Positions 6,868-19,748 of a DNA stretch of 21,873 nucleotides are shown here, piece after piece; the first letter of the stretch is position 1; every line of letters starts with the position of its first letter. The position numbers were made by a program, and so were the translations under genes. Origin of the DNA: JBFWYO01 sp050186335 (lineage in GTDB: Bacteria; Pseudomonadota; Alphaproteobacteria; Bin65); NCBI GenBank assembly GCA_050186335.1, contig JBFWYO010000081.1, positions 1 to 21,873 of the forward strand. The letters run 5' to 3'. A model generated the notes under the pieces. The model was not told where the DNA came from, did no database searches, and saw nothing but the letters and a program-made list of their open reading frames with translations.

Positions 6868-7774
6868 GCGGCGTGCTCCACCATCCAGCCGACCAACTGC
6901 TCGAACCCGATGCCGCGGTGCGCGGCGATTTCCGGCACCAGCGACGTCGGCGTCATGCCGGGTTGCGTGTTGATCTCCAGCACGTACAGCGAACCCGGTT
7001 CGCCGCGCGTGTCGTCGTAGCGCATATCGACTCGGCTGACGCCGCGACAACCCAGCGCCTGATGCGCGCGCAGGGCCAGCGCGAGCGCTTCCCGATACGC
7101 GTCCGGATGAATCGGTGCGGGCATCAGATGCGTCGACTGGCCGGGCGTGTATTTCGCGACATAGTCGTAGAACCGCCGCTTGGTGCGGATCTCGATCGCG
7201 CCGAGCGCCTGATCGCCCAGCACCGCAACCTGGATTTCGCGCCCCGGAATGTAGGTTTCGATGACCGCGGCGTGCGCGTCGGACCAGGATTGGGCGATCG
7301 TGTGTAGATTGGTGTTGTCGCCGTCGAACACCAGATGGACGCCGACCGAACTGCCCTCGTTGATCGGCTTCACCACGTATGGGCGCTGCGGCTCGGGCTT
7401 GGCCAGCATCTGCGCCCGGGTGAGAATCTCGCCGTGCGGCACCGGCACCGCGTGGGCGGCCAGCAGATCGCGCGTCACCGCCTTGTCCATGCACACGGCC
7501 GAGGCGAGCGCACCGGAATGCGTGTAGGGAATCTCGAGCATGTCGAGCAACCCCTGGATGCGGCCGTCTTCGCCGAACGGTCCGTGCAGCGCGTTCAGCA
7601 CCGCATCGGGTTTCGGTTGGAGCGCCTTGATCAGCGCGCCGATATCCTTCGAGACGTCGATCTCGGCCACCGTATAGCCGGCGCGCCGCAATCCATCGGC
7701 GCAGCTGCGGCCCGACGACAGCGAAACCTCGCGCTCGGCCGACCATCCGCCCATCAAAACGGCGACGCGCTTGC

Positions 7775-7778
<4 letters not shown>
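6855..7778 (-). CDS. ddlB: D-alanine--D-alanine ligase (DdlB)
   Basis: Ddl is an ATP-grasp enzyme that joins two D-Ala in the cytoplasm; MurF then adds the dipeptide. The 307 residues match the family length. Motifs are HGPFGEDGRIQG (65-76), VVKPINEGSSVGV (135-147), FYDYVAKYTPG (203-213) and LEINTQPGMTPTSLVP (267-282). The Tyr in the omega-loop KY motif and the Ser of EGSSVG are the residues associated with D-Ala rather than D-lactate ligation, so this looks like a normal housekeeping enzyme. Its ATG overlaps the murB stop as ATGA, and its end overlaps the ftsQ start. Confidence 0.96.
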
Positions 7779-8718
<940 letters not shown>

Positions 8719-8722
<4 letters not shown>

Positions 8723-10140
8723 CGCTTGCCCTCGGAGAGCGCACGCAATTGATCCGGCAGTGCGTTCGCCCACTGGGTGATGTTGCCGGCGCCGAGGCAC
8801 ACGACGATATCGCCGGTTGCGGCGATGTCTTTGATCAGCGCGGGGAGGTCTTCGGGCTTGGCGAGCTTCTTGACGTTGCGATGGCCGCGGCTCTTCAGGC
8901 CAAGCAGCAGCGCATCGCCGCTGATGCCTTCGATCGGGGGTTCGCCGGCGGCATAGACGTCCGCCACGACGACTTTGTCGGCGTCGTTGAACGCGGTGCA
9001 GAACTGCTCGAACAGGTCGCGCAGGCGCGAATAGCGATGCGGCTGCACGACCGCGATGACCTTGGCGCTGGTCGCCGTGCGCGCCGCTTTCAGGGTGGTG
9101 GCGATCTCGACCGGATGGTGGCCGTAATCGTCGATCACGGTAATGCCGTTCCACTCGCCGGTCTTGGTGAAGCGGCGCTTGACGCCGCGGAAGCCGGCGA
9201 GCGCTTCGCGCAGCTTCTTTTCGTCGATCCCGAGTTCCCAGGCGATCGCCACCGCGGTCAGGGAATTCTGCACATTGTGTTCGCCGACCATGCTGAGTTC
9301 GATATCGCGCATGGTGGTGGCGGAGCCGCCGCGGCGGCTCTTGATCGCCACGTCGAAACGGATCGTACCGGGTGCGATGCGCACGTTGGTCGCGCGCACG
9401 TCGGCCTGCTTGGAAAACCCATAGGTGACGATCTTGCGATCCGAAAGGCGCCCGATCATCGCCTGCACTTCCGGATGATCGATGCACAGCACGGCAAAGC
9501 CGTAGAACGGGATGTTCGAGACGAACTGGTCGAACGCCCGACGCAGGGCGTCGAACGTGTGGTAGTGGTCCATATGCTCGGGGTCGATGTTGGTCACGAC
9601 CGTGATGGTCGAGGGCAGCTTGACGAACGTGCCGTCCGATTCGTCGGCCTCGACCACCATCCATTCGCCCGCGCCCAGGCGCGCGTTGGTGCCATACGAG
9701 TTGATAATGCCGCCGTTGATCACGGTCGGATCGTAGCCGGCGCTTTCCATCAGCGCGGCGATCAGCGACGTCGTCGTCGTCTTGCCGTGCGTGCCGCCGA
9801 CCGCGATCGACCATTTCAGCCGCATCAGCTCCGCCAGCATTTCGGCGCGCCGGACGACAGGAATGAGCTTCGCGCGCGCCGCGACGACTTCGGGATTGTC
9901 CGGCTTGACCGCGGACGAAATCACCACGACTTCGGCGGCGCCGAGATTCTCGGCCTTGTGGCCGACCGAAACCGCGATCCCCTGCTGCACCAGACGCTTG
10001 ACGTTGGCGCTGTCGGCGATGTCGCTGCCCTGCACCTTGTAGCTCAGATTGTGCAACACCTCGGCGATGCCGCTCATGCCGATGCCGCCGATGCCGATGA
10101 AGTGGATCACGCCGATGTTGCGCGGCAGGGTGGGGATCAT
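8719..10140 (-). CDS. murC: MurC, UDP-MurNAc--L-alanine ligase
   Basis: MurC adds L-Ala to UDP-MurNAc with ATP, the first amino-acid step of the stem peptide. The 473 residues show the N-terminal nucleotide-sugar motif FIGIGGIGMSGIAEVLHN (14-31), the P-loop VGGTHGKTTTTSLIAALM (114-131), VVEADESDGTF (162-172), DPEHMDHY (186-193), and the C-terminal blocks IDDYGHHPVE and VQPHRYSRLRDLF. All are typical of the Mur ligase family and of the MurC branch in particular. The ATG at 10140 overlaps the murG stop as ATGA. The frame is open upstream within murG, but that region is not MurC-like. Confidence 0.97.
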
Positions 10141-11255
10141 GACGAACCTCCCGGCGCGGTCAGGCGTTCGACGAAGTCGGCGAGGCGCTGCGCGGCATCG
10201 GGCACGCCGAGCGCGCGCGCCTTGGCGGCGGCGGCGATCAACTGGTCGGGCGCGCGCAAAAAGTCGGCCAGGCGCGCGGCCAGCGCCTCGGCGGTGAATT
10301 CGGCTTGCGGCATCAGCCAGGCCGCGCCCGCGTTCGCAATCGCGCGCGCGTTGTGGGTTTGGTGGTCGTCGGCGGCGTGCGGAAACGGCACCAGGATGGC
10401 GGGCCGTCCGGCCGCGGTCAGTTCGGCGACGGTCGAAGCGCCCGCGCGGCAGATCGCCAGATGCGCGCCGGCGATTCGCTTGGGCATGTCGTCGAAAAAA
10501 TTTTGCAGCGTCGCGGCGATGCCGAGCGCGTCGTAGGCCGCCTTGACGCGCGCTAGATCTTCGGCGCGGCATTGCTGCACGATTTCGAGCCGCGCGCGCA
10601 TCGACGGGTCGAGTTCGCCGATCGCGGCGGGCACCACGTCGCTGAACACGGTCGCGCCCTGGCTGCCGCCGGTGACGAGGAGTCGCAGCTTGCCGTCCGC
10701 CGTCGGCGCGGCATAGGCGATCTCGCGAACGGCGACGATATCGGCGCGCACCGGATTGCCGGTGCGTTCGACCACGACGCCGTGTTTCGGCACGCCGATG
10801 ACGGCGTCGAACGCGACCGCGATACCCTTGGCGTCGCGCGCCAGCTTGCGATTGGCGAGGCCGAGATAGGCGTTCTGTTCGTGCAGCACCAACGGCAGAT
10901 GTTGGCGCGCGGCGATGAAGCTGGTCGGAAACGCGCCGTAGCCGCCGAAGCCGACCACCGCGCGCGGGTGCAGCCGGCGCAGCTTGCGGCCGGCGACCCA
11001 GGCGCCGCGCGACAGCGTCAACAAAAACGTAAGCTTACCGAGGGCGCCGCCGCGCGACGGCGACGCCGAGGGCACCAAATGGATCGCCAGGCCGTCGACG
11101 CGCTTGCCGTACTCCGCGCCGCGCGCGTCGGTCAGCAGGGCGGTGCGATGGCCGCGACGCAACATCTCGCCGGCCAGGGCAATCGCCGGAAACATGTGGC
11201 CGCCGGTACCGCCGGCGGTGAGCACGAAGCTGGCGCTCATGGCTGCTCCGTTCAT
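10137..11255 (-). CDS. murG: MurG, lipid II-forming GlcNAc transferase
   Basis: MurG is a peripheral inner-membrane glycosyltransferase (GT28) that adds GlcNAc to lipid I, making lipid II. The 372 residues have the N-terminal glycine loop TAGGTGGHMFPAIALA (13-28), VLHEQNAYLGLANR, the second glycine loop TGGSQGATVFSD, and CRAGASTVAELTAAGRPAIL followed by PFPHAADDHQTHNA, which contacts UDP-GlcNAc. I chose the ATG at 11255, which overlaps the ftsW stop as ATGA. A second in-frame ATG at 11240 (MSASFVLTAGG) is nearer to the usual family start and remains possible. Confidence 0.96.
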   Translation of the reverse strand: MNGAAMSASFVLTAGGTGGHMFPAIALAGEMLRRGHRTALLTDARGAEYGKRVDGLAIHLVPSASPSRGGALGKLTFLLTLSRGAWVAGRKLRRLHPRAVVGFGGYGAFPTSFIAARQHLPLVLHEQNAYLGLANRKLARDAKGIAVAFDAVIGVPKHGVVVERTGNPVRADIVAVREIAYAAPTADGKLRLLVTGGSQGATVFSDVVPAAIGELDPSMRARLEIVQQCRAEDLARVKAAYDALGIAATLQNFFDDMPKRIAGAHLAICRAGASTVAELTAAGRPAILVPFPHAADDHQTHNARAIANAGAAWLMPQAEFTAEALAARLADFLRAPDQLIAAAAKARALGVPDAAQRLADFVERLTAPGGSS

Positions 11256-12379
11256 TGCTCCACCCCGGGGCCATACCGTTTGCGGGTCAGCGCGAGCAGC
11301 ATGCCCATGCCGATGGCGAGCGCCAGCAGCGAAGAGCCGCCATAGGAAATGAACGGCAGCGTCATGCCTTTGGTCGGCACCAGGTGCAGCGCCGAGGCCA
11401 TGTTGATGAACGCCTGCAGGCCGAACCCGACCAGCAATCCGGTGGCCGCATACAGAATGAACAGATTGGTTTCGGCCAGCACGCGGCTCAGACCGCGCAG
11501 TACGATGAACAGATACACGGCGACGATCAGCAGGCAGGCGATCAGGCCGAACTCCTCGCCGGCCACGGCAAACACGAAATCGCTGTGCGCGTCCGGCAAC
11601 TGCGCCTTGACCGTGCCTTCGCCCGGACCGCGGCCGAATAGGCCGCCGTTCATGAACGCGCCGAGCGACATGTCGACCTGGTAATTGTCGCCGGAGCTCG
11701 GATCGAGAAACAGGTTTATGCGCTGGGTGACGTGCGGCAGGAACTTGTACGCGGCGAACAGTCCGCCGGCGCCGAGCGCCACGAACAGCGCGATCCAGAT
11801 GACCGGCAGGCCGGCCATGAAGAACAGCGCAAACCAGGTCGCGAACACCACCGCGGCCATGCCGAGATCGGGCTGCTTCAGCAACACCAGGATCAAGATT
11901 CCGCCGAGCCCGGCCGCGATCCACGCGCCGCGCGAGCCGGGCCGCGTGCGCTGCAGGCTGAACAGCCAGGCCGCCACCACGGCGAAGCTCGGCTTCAGGA
12001 ACTCCGACGCCTGCAACGAGAATCCGCCGAGATTGATCCAGCGCCGCGCGCCCTTGATTTCCGCGCCGTAGAAGGTCGCGTACAGCGTGAAGACGAAGCC
12101 GGCCGCGAGAACGATCACCGCCAAGAGCTTGATCGATCTCAGGCTGAGCAGCGAAATGCCCAGCATCAAGCCGAAGGCGAGCGGCAGCAGGATCATCTGC
12201 TGGCGCACGAAATGGAAGCTGTCGAGCCGGATGCGCGCCGCCGCCGGCGGGCTGGCCGCCAGCGTCAGCATGGCGCCGGCGCCGATCAACAGCAGAATGG
12301 CAACCAGCGTCCAGCGGTCGACGGTCCACCACCAGCGCCCGATGACGCTGGTATCGGCGCGCGAAAAGGAAACGCTCAT
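11252..12379 (-). CDS. ftsW: FtsW, septal SEDS glycosyltransferase
   Basis: FtsW polymerises lipid II into glycan strands at the septum in partnership with FtsI. The 375-residue product is a polytopic SEDS protein with about ten hydrophobic helices after a short cytoplasmic tail. Family motifs are GARRWINLGGFSLQASEFLK (110-129), KQPDLGMA (168-175), AHSDFVFAVAGEEFG (264-278), with Asp267 at the position of the SEDS catalytic aspartate, and GMTLPFISYGGSSLL (338-352). It lies between murD and murG, with ATGA overlaps on both sides. Confidence 0.96.
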   Translation of the reverse strand: MSVSFSRADTSVIGRWWWTVDRWTLVAILLLIGAGAMLTLAASPPAAARIRLDSFHFVRQQMILLPLAFGLMLGISLLSLRSIKLLAVIVLAAGFVFTLYATFYGAEIKGARRWINLGGFSLQASEFLKPSFAVVAAWLFSLQRTRPGSRGAWIAAGLGGILILVLLKQPDLGMAAVVFATWFALFFMAGLPVIWIALFVALGAGGLFAAYKFLPHVTQRINLFLDPSSGDNYQVDMSLGAFMNGGLFGRGPGEGTVKAQLPDAHSDFVFAVAGEEFGLIACLLIVAVYLFIVLRGLSRVLAETNLFILYAATGLLVGFGLQAFINMASALHLVPTKGMTLPFISYGGSSLLALAIGMGMLLALTRKRYGPGVEQ

Positions 12380-13785
12380 GCGGCACCCCCCGCGCTGCGC
12401 ACCGGCTTGGCGTTCGGCAGGGCGAGCGCCAGTTTGCGGAACGTCTCGCCGCGTTGCGGAAAGCCGGTGAACTGGTCGTAGGACGCGCAAGCCGGCGACA
12501 GCAGCACCACGGCGCCGTCGATCCGGTCGCGCTTGCCCTGAGCGAAGGCATCGGCGACCGCGCGATCGAGCGTGCGGCTCACGCTGGCCGGCGCCTTGCC
12601 GCGCAGATGCGCGGCGATTTCGTCGGCTGCGGCGCCGATCAGGAACGCGTGACGAATCCGCGGCACATAAGTGTCGATCGCGGCGTAGCCGACATGCTTC
12701 GACGTGCCGCCGGCGATCCAATAGATATCGGCGTAGCTGCCGAGCGCCTTGGCGGCGGCGTCGGGCGTCGTCGCCTTGCTGTCGTTGACGAAGGTGACGC
12801 CGTCGACCAGCGCCACGATTTCCTGCCGATGCGGCAGGCCTTGGAAGCTGCCGATGGCCTCGACGATGATATTGCGCTCGACGCCGAGAACATGGGCCGC
12901 GGCGTATGCCGCGCAGGCATTCTGCCAGTTGTGCGCGCCGGGCAGGGTCGCAATCTTGCGCAGATCCATGATGGCGTCGTCGCGATGCTCCAGATCGTCG
13001 CGCAGAATGCCGTCGGGCGCCGAAACGCCGCCGGCGACCGGCGCCAGCGCCGAAATGCCGATCACGCGCTGAGCGTCGTGGCGCAGCAATTCGGCATGCA
13101 GGGCGCGGCAATGGGCGTCGTCGATGCCGACGATCGCGGTGCAGGTCGAGCCCTGATTCTGGAAGATGCGCCGCTTGGCGGCGAAATACCCGTCCAGCCC
13201 GCCGTGGCGTTCGTCGTGGTTCGGCGCGAAGTTCAACAGTACGGCGACATCGAACGCGAGCGAAAACACGCGTTCCAGCTGGAACGACGACATCTCCAGC
13301 ACATAATACCCGTTGCGACCGAGCGGGCGCATGGCGAGTACGGCCGGACCCAGATTGCCGCCGACCTCCGGCGCGCGGCCGGCTTTGGTCAGGATATGGC
13401 CGATCAGCGTCGTCGTGGTCGATTTGCCGTTGGTGCCGGTGATGCCGATGTAGGTCGCTTCGGTCTGTGTGCGTGCGAGCAATTCGATGTCGCAGACGAT
13501 CTCGGCTTTGGCCTGCAAGGCGCGTGCCGCCACCTGATGCGGTTGCGGATAGGTGTGCGGAATGCCGGGGCTGAGCACCAGCGTGCGCACTTCGTTGAAA
13601 TCGCATGCGTTGAGATCGGCGATCGGCACGCCGTCGTGCTCCGCTTTGATGCGGATCCCGGCATCGTCGTCCCACGCCATGACGTCCGCACCCGACCGCA
13701 CGAGCGCGCGCGCCGTCGCCAGGCCCGACTCTCCCAGGCCCATGACGGCGATCGGCAAACCCGCGAAGCTACGCACGTCGATCAT
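12376..13785 (-). CDS. murD: MurD, UDP-MurNAc-L-Ala--D-glutamate ligase
   Basis: MurD adds D-Glu to UDP-MurNAc-L-Ala with ATP. The 469 residues have the N-terminal GLGESGLATARALV (16-29), the P-loop GITGTNGKSTTTTLIGHIL (114-132), LEMSSFQLE (163-171) with the metal-binding Glu164, and AAKRRIF (202-208) with the lysine that is carbamylated in this family (Lys204). The segment usually written DHLDRH reads NHDERH (189-194). The catalytic His190 is kept, but the preceding Asp is Asn and the next two positions differ. The C-terminal domain is complete, with SPACASYDQFTGFPQRGETF. The ATG is 1 bp after the mraY stop, with GAGGTG just upstream. Confidence 0.95.
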   Translation of the reverse strand: MIDVRSFAGLPIAVMGLGESGLATARALVRSGADVMAWDDDAGIRIKAEHDGVPIADLNACDFNEVRTLVLSPGIPHTYPQPHQVAARALQAKAEIVCDIELLARTQTEATYIGITGTNGKSTTTTLIGHILTKAGRAPEVGGNLGPAVLAMRPLGRNGYYVLEMSSFQLERVFSLAFDVAVLLNFAPNHDERHGGLDGYFAAKRRIFQNQGSTCTAIVGIDDAHCRALHAELLRHDAQRVIGISALAPVAGGVSAPDGILRDDLEHRDDAIMDLRKIATLPGAHNWQNACAAYAAAHVLGVERNIIVEAIGSFQGLPHRQEIVALVDGVTFVNDSKATTPDAAAKALGSYADIYWIAGGTSKHVGYAAIDTYVPRIRHAFLIGAAADEIAAHLRGKAPASVSRTLDRAVADAFAQGKRDRIDGAVVLLSPACASYDQFTGFPQRGETFRKLALALPNAKPVRSAGGAA

Positions 13786-13786
13786 G

Positions 13787-14911
13787 TCACCTCAGTTTCA
13801 GGCTGGAGAGGCCGACGAGCGCCAGGATCACCGCGATGATCCAGAACCGGATCACCACGGTCGGCTCGGCCCAGCCTTTTTGTTCGAAATGATGGTGCAG
13901 CGGCGCCATCTTGAAGACGCGCTTGCCGGTGAGCTTGAAGGACGCGACCTGCACGATCACCGAGGCGGTCTCGAGCACGAACAGCCCGCCGCAGATGGCG
14001 AGCACGATTTCGCTTTTGACCGCGACCGAAATGGCGCCAAGCGCGCCGCCGATCGACAACGAGCCGGTATCGCCCATGAACACCATGGCCGGCGGCGCGT
14101 TGAACCACAAAAATCCGAGTCCCGCGCCGATCAGCGCGCCGCACAGCACGGCCAGTTCGCCGGTGCCGGGCACGTAGAGCAACTGCAAATAGCTGGCGAA
14201 GTTGAAATTGCCGACCAGATAGGCGATCAACCCGAAGCAACCGGCGACGATCATCACCGGCACGATGGCCAAGCCGTCGAGCCCGTCGGTCAAATTCACC
14301 GCGTTCGACGCGCCGACCATGACGAAGGCGGCGAACGGCAGGAAGAACCAACCGAAATCGATCAGCAGGTCCTTGGCGAACGGGATCGCCAGTCCGGTCG
14401 CCATCGGTTTCGCCGCCATGGCGGCGCCGGCCAGGAAACTGTTTTCCCAGGTGATGCGCATGATCCAATAGGCGGCGACGATCGAGATCACGATCTGGAG
14501 CAGGAATTTCAGGCGGCTGCTCAAACCCTTGGGGTTGCGCTTGGTGAGCTTCAGGTAGTCGTCGACGAAGCCGAGCGCGCCGAAGCCGATGGTGACGATC
14601 AACACCGCCCAGACGTAGCGGTTATCGACATCCATCCACAAAACCGTGCTGATCGTCGTTGCCAGCAGGATCAGCACGCCGCCCATGGTCGGCGTACCCT
14701 TCTTGGTGATCAGATGGGTCTGCGGGCCGTCGGTGCGGATCGGCTGGCCGGAACCTTGCTTGCTCTTCAACCAGCGGATGATCGCCGGCCCGAAGAAGAA
14801 CGCGATCAGCAGGCCGGTCAGCATCGCGCCGCCGGTGCGGAACGTCAGATACTGAAACAGGCGAAAGGCGCCGATTTCGTTAGCCAGGGGCGGGAGCAGT
14901 TCGTTCAGCAT
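13787..14911 (-). CDS. mraY: MraY, lipid I synthase
   Basis: MraY transfers phospho-MurNAc-pentapeptide to undecaprenyl phosphate in the inner membrane, forming lipid I. The 374 residues are strongly hydrophobic, with about ten membrane helices. Diagnostic motifs are HLITKKGTPTMGGVLIL, GFVDDYLKLTKRNPKGLS with the DDxxK active-site motif, NAVNLTDGLDGLA, and PLHHHFEQKGWAEPTVVIRF with the histidine triplet of the family. The length is close to other proteobacterial MraY proteins. It lies 10 bp after murF and 1 bp before murD, so co-translation is likely. Confidence 0.97.
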   Translation of the reverse strand: MLNELLPPLANEIGAFRLFQYLTFRTGGAMLTGLLIAFFFGPAIIRWLKSKQGSGQPIRTDGPQTHLITKKGTPTMGGVLILLATTISTVLWMDVDNRYVWAVLIVTIGFGALGFVDDYLKLTKRNPKGLSSRLKFLLQIVISIVAAYWIMRITWENSFLAGAAMAAKPMATGLAIPFAKDLLIDFGWFFLPFAAFVMVGASNAVNLTDGLDGLAIVPVMIVAGCFGLIAYLVGNFNFASYLQLLYVPGTGELAVLCGALIGAGLGFLWFNAPPAMVFMGDTGSLSIGGALGAISVAVKSEIVLAICGGLFVLETASVIVQVASFKLTGKRVFKMAPLHHHFEQKGWAEPTVVIRFWIIAVILALVGLSSLKLR

Positions 14912-14921
14912 CGGTCCGCTC

Positions 14922-16345
14922 TCAGTGTTTGGTCGGATCGGCTTCGGCGCCGATCAAGGCGTTGACGATCGGCGCCATCCGGCTGCCGAGCGATCCTTTG
15001 ACGATGATCACGTCGCCCGGCTTGAGCGCCGATCGCACCGGCAGCAGCAGCGACATCGAGTCGCCCGCATGTCCGCCGCGCATCTTGGCGGGCAGCGCGT
15101 CGTGGAGATGCTTCATGTTGGGCCCGCAGGTGAACACGAGGTCGATTTCGAGTTCTTCCAGCGTGGCGGCGAGCGCGCGATGCAGTTGCGGCGCGTCGTC
15201 GCCCAGTTCGCGCATGTCGCCGAGCACGGCGATGCGCCGTCCGCCGGGGCCGGGGTTGGCGAGGCGCAGCGTGTCGAACGCCGCCCGCATCGAAACCGGA
15301 CTGGCGTTATAGGCGTCGTCGATCACTTCGATCGAACCCACGCCCAACTTGACGCGATGCCGCGCGCCGCGGCCTTTCGGCGGCGTCAGCGTCGCCAACG
15401 CCTCGGCCGCGCGGCCGACGTTGGCGCCGGCCAACTTGACCGCGGCAAGCACGGCCAGGCTGTTGATCACCCAATGGTGGCCCGGCATGCCGACGATGTA
15501 GTTCACGCGCTCGCCCATCAGCTCGGCGTTCACCGTGCTGCGCGTATCTTCCATCATCGACATCAACAATCGCGCATCGGACTCGGGATGACCGCCGAAT
15601 CCGACCACGCGCTCGATGCCGGCCCGTTTGGCCGCCTGGGCGAGCAGCGCGAAATACTCGTTGTCGCGGTTGAGCACCGCGGCACCGCCCTTCATGCCGA
15701 GGAAGATCTCCGCCTTGGCGCGTGCGATGTCGGCGACGGCCGGGAAGAATTCCTTGTGCGCGGCGGCAATCGTGGTGATGACCGCGATATGCGGCTGCAC
15801 CAGTTTGGACAGCGGGGTCAGTTCGCCCGCATGGTTCATGCCGAGTTCGAACACGGCGTAATCGGTGTCCGCCGGCAGGCGCGCCAGCGAGAGCGGCACG
15901 CCCCACTGATTGTTGAGATTGCCCTCGGTGGCATAGGTGCGCCCGCAGACGGACAGTACGTGGCGCAACGCTTCCTTGGTGCCGGTCTTGCCGACGCTGC
16001 CGGTGACGCCGATGATGTAGGCGCGCGTGCGCGCGCGTGCGGCGCGCGCAAGGTCGTTGAGCGCCTTATTGGTATCAGCGACGATATGCAACGGTCGGCC
16101 GGCGATGCCGCGTATGTCCTTGCGCGCCACCATGCATGCGGCGGCACCCTTGGCGAAGGCCTGGTCCAGGTAATCATGGCCGTCGAGCGTGTCGCCCTTG
16201 ATCGCGACGAACAGATCGCCGCGCTCGAGCGTGCGGGTGTCGATCGACACACCGGTTGCGCTCCACGCTTCGCTGCATTTGCCGCCGGTGGCCGCCTTGG
16301 CGTCGGCGCAGCTCCAGATCGGCGGCTTGTTGGCGATCACCGCAT

Positions 16346-16349
<4 letters not shown>
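14922..16349 (-). CDS. murF: MurF, D-Ala-D-Ala-adding ligase
   Basis: MurF attaches the D-Ala-D-Ala dipeptide to the UDP-MurNAc-tripeptide, completing the pentapeptide precursor. The 475 residues have VSIDTRTLERGDLFVAIKG (34-52) in the UDP-binding domain, the P-loop IIGVTGSVGKTGTKEALRHV (112-131), VFELGMNHAGELTPLS in the central domain, and VIDDAYNASPVSMRAAFDTL, the MurF-specific block. The ATG at 16349 overlaps the murE stop as ATGA. Ddl, which makes its dipeptide substrate, is encoded downstream in the same run of genes. Confidence 0.96.
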
Positions 16350-17828
<1,479 letters not shown>

Positions 17829-17842
<14 letters not shown>

Positions 17843-19748
17843 GCTTCTTCTCCCGCAGTGAGGACGTTTGAGAGACGAGCGGTACTGGCGGACCCACGTC
17901 TTTTTGCGCCGTTGCCGGTTTCTTCGCCGGCGGGGTGGCGGTCTTGTGTGCCACCCCTGGCTTGGCTTTTTCCGGCGCGGGCGTGATCTGCGGTTTCACA
18001 CCCAACAGCGGCGCAGAGCGTGCGATGATTTTCTGGACCACCGGAGCCGCGACGATGCCGCCCGTCGCGACCCCGCCGGTTTCCTTAGTGCCCTTCGGCT
18101 CGTCGATCATCGCAACGACGACGTACCGGGGTTGATTGTACGGATAGATACCGACGAAAGAGGCGATCAACCCGTTGCCCCGATAGCCGTGTTTGCCCGG
18201 CTTGTCTGCCGAACCGGTCTTGCCGCCGACCAGATAGCCTTCGACCTCCGCCTTCCTGCCGGTGCCTTTTTCGACAACCAGGCGCATGAGGTCGCGCATC
18301 TGTTCGGACGTTTTCGACGCAATCACGCGCGTGCCGCCGATCGGCTGCTTTGGGTCGCGCCGAAGCAGCGTCGGAGGCACGTACACGCCATCGTTCGAAA
18401 TGGCCGCCACGCCCGATACCATCTGGATCGGCGTGACCGAGATACCGTGACCGAACGCGATGGTCGCGGTGTTGATTTCCTTCCACTGCTTCGGCACCAG
18501 CGGCGCCGACAGTTCGGGAATTTCCAGCTTCGGCGCGTAGATCAGGCCGAAACGTTCCAGGTACGCGCGCTGCGTGACGCCGCCGATCTTCATCGCCATC
18601 TTGGCGGAGCCGATGTTGGACGAATGCTGGAAGATTTCCGAGACCGACATCACGCGGCCTTGCGGGTGGTAGTCCTTGATGGTGAAGCGGGAAATCTGCA
18701 GCGGCGCACGCGCATCGAAGCTGTCGCCGAGCTTGATCATGCCGCTGTCGAGCGACATTGCGGTGTTAAAGATCTTGAACGTGGAGCCCATTTCGTAAAC
18801 GCCCAGCGTGTTGCGGTTGAACTTCGCAGCATCGGGGGCATTGTTGGCGCTATTAGGGTCGAAATCGGGCAGCGAGACCATGGCGACGATTTCGCCGGTG
18901 CGCGCGTCGAGCACGATGCCCGAGGCGCCGATCGCGCGGTAGGTCTTCACCGCGGCCGCCAATTCCTCGTGCAGAATGTGCTGCACGCGCATGTCGAGCG
19001 ACAGCTTCACCTTGTCCTGCGTGGTGTTCAGGCGGACGTTGAATTTCTGCTCGATGCCGGCCAGGCCGTTATCGTCGACGTCGGTATAGCCGAGAATGTG
19101 CGCGAACAGGTTGCCGTGCGGGTACACGCGGCGCATGTCCTTGCGCACCGCCAGGCCCGGCACGCCCATGGCCATGACCTGCTGATACTGACGCGGCGTC
19201 ATGTGCCGGCGGACCCAGACAAAGCGCTTGTCGGTGTTGAACTTCTCCGCCAGCTCGGCCTCGCGCAGCTCGGGGAACATGCGGACCAGCTTCTTGGCCG
19301 CGTCCTTCTTGTCGAGCATCAGCTTGGGATCGGCGAACAGCGAATAGGTGGTGATCGAACTGGCCAGCACCACACCGTTGCGGTCGGTGATATCGGCGCG
19401 CGGCTGGCGCACGACTTCCTTTTTCTTTTCCGCGGCCGGCTCGGCGGCTTCGGCATCCGGCACCGCCGCGTTGGCCGGGCTGATCAGGCTGCTGAGCGCG
19501 GACGGCTTGGGCTTCTGCTTGCCGTTCGGCGCCTGCGCGTGCTCGCCGGCCTTCATGACCGTGACATCGACCAGACGCAGGCCGATCAGCGCGAAGGCGA
19601 GCAGGAACATGGCGGCGGTGACCACCAGCCGATTGCGCCCGGTTTCCACCGCGTCGCGCACCGGCCCGTCGAGCTTGGCCTTGCCCGGGCGGCACATGCT
19701 GCCGGGTTCGAAGCGGCGGAACTCGTCGTCGCGCTTGCGGCGGGCCAT
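17829..19748 (-). CDS. ftsI: FtsI (PBP3), septal transpeptidase
   Basis: FtsI is the class B penicillin-binding protein that cross-links septal peptidoglycan, working with FtsW. The 639 residues have a basic cytoplasmic start and one membrane helix, VVTAAMFLLAFALIGLRLVD (42-61). An Ala/Pro/Lys-rich segment (about 70-113) leads into the pedestal domain (RADITDRNGVVLASS, 117-131). The transpeptidase domain has STFK (322-325, Ser322 nucleophile), SSN (376-378) and KTGS (510-513). A Pro/Lys/Ala-rich C-terminal tail follows (about 588-639). I took the ATG at 19748, which shares one base with the ftsL stop. The open frame continues upstream through ftsL but is not PBP-like. It is somewhat longer than E. 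coli FtsI because of the juxtamembrane segment and tail. Confidence 0.96.
17850..17854 (-). promoter_or_regulatory. Shine-Dalgarno supporting the murE TTG start
   Basis: GGGAG on the minus strand, inside the end of ftsI, lies 7 nt before the TTG at 17842. This good spacing is the main support for the unusual start codon. Confidence 0.6.

Noticed and set aside
5065..7020. A 651-codon open frame on the plus strand across ftsA, ftsQ and ddlB
   Set aside because: It is antisense to three well-supported genes, is rich in Arg, Asp and His as expected of a shadow frame in GC-rich DNA, and shows no domain.
6868..7746. Long upstream extension of the ftsQ frame
   Set aside because: It lies entirely within ddlB, is Arg-rich and not FtsQ-like; the ATG at 6867 gives a normal FtsQ.
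8749..10536. A 595-codon plus-strand open frame opposite murC and murG
   Set aside because: It is an antisense shadow dominated by Arg, Asp, Gly and His, and both minus-strand genes have intact catalytic motifs.
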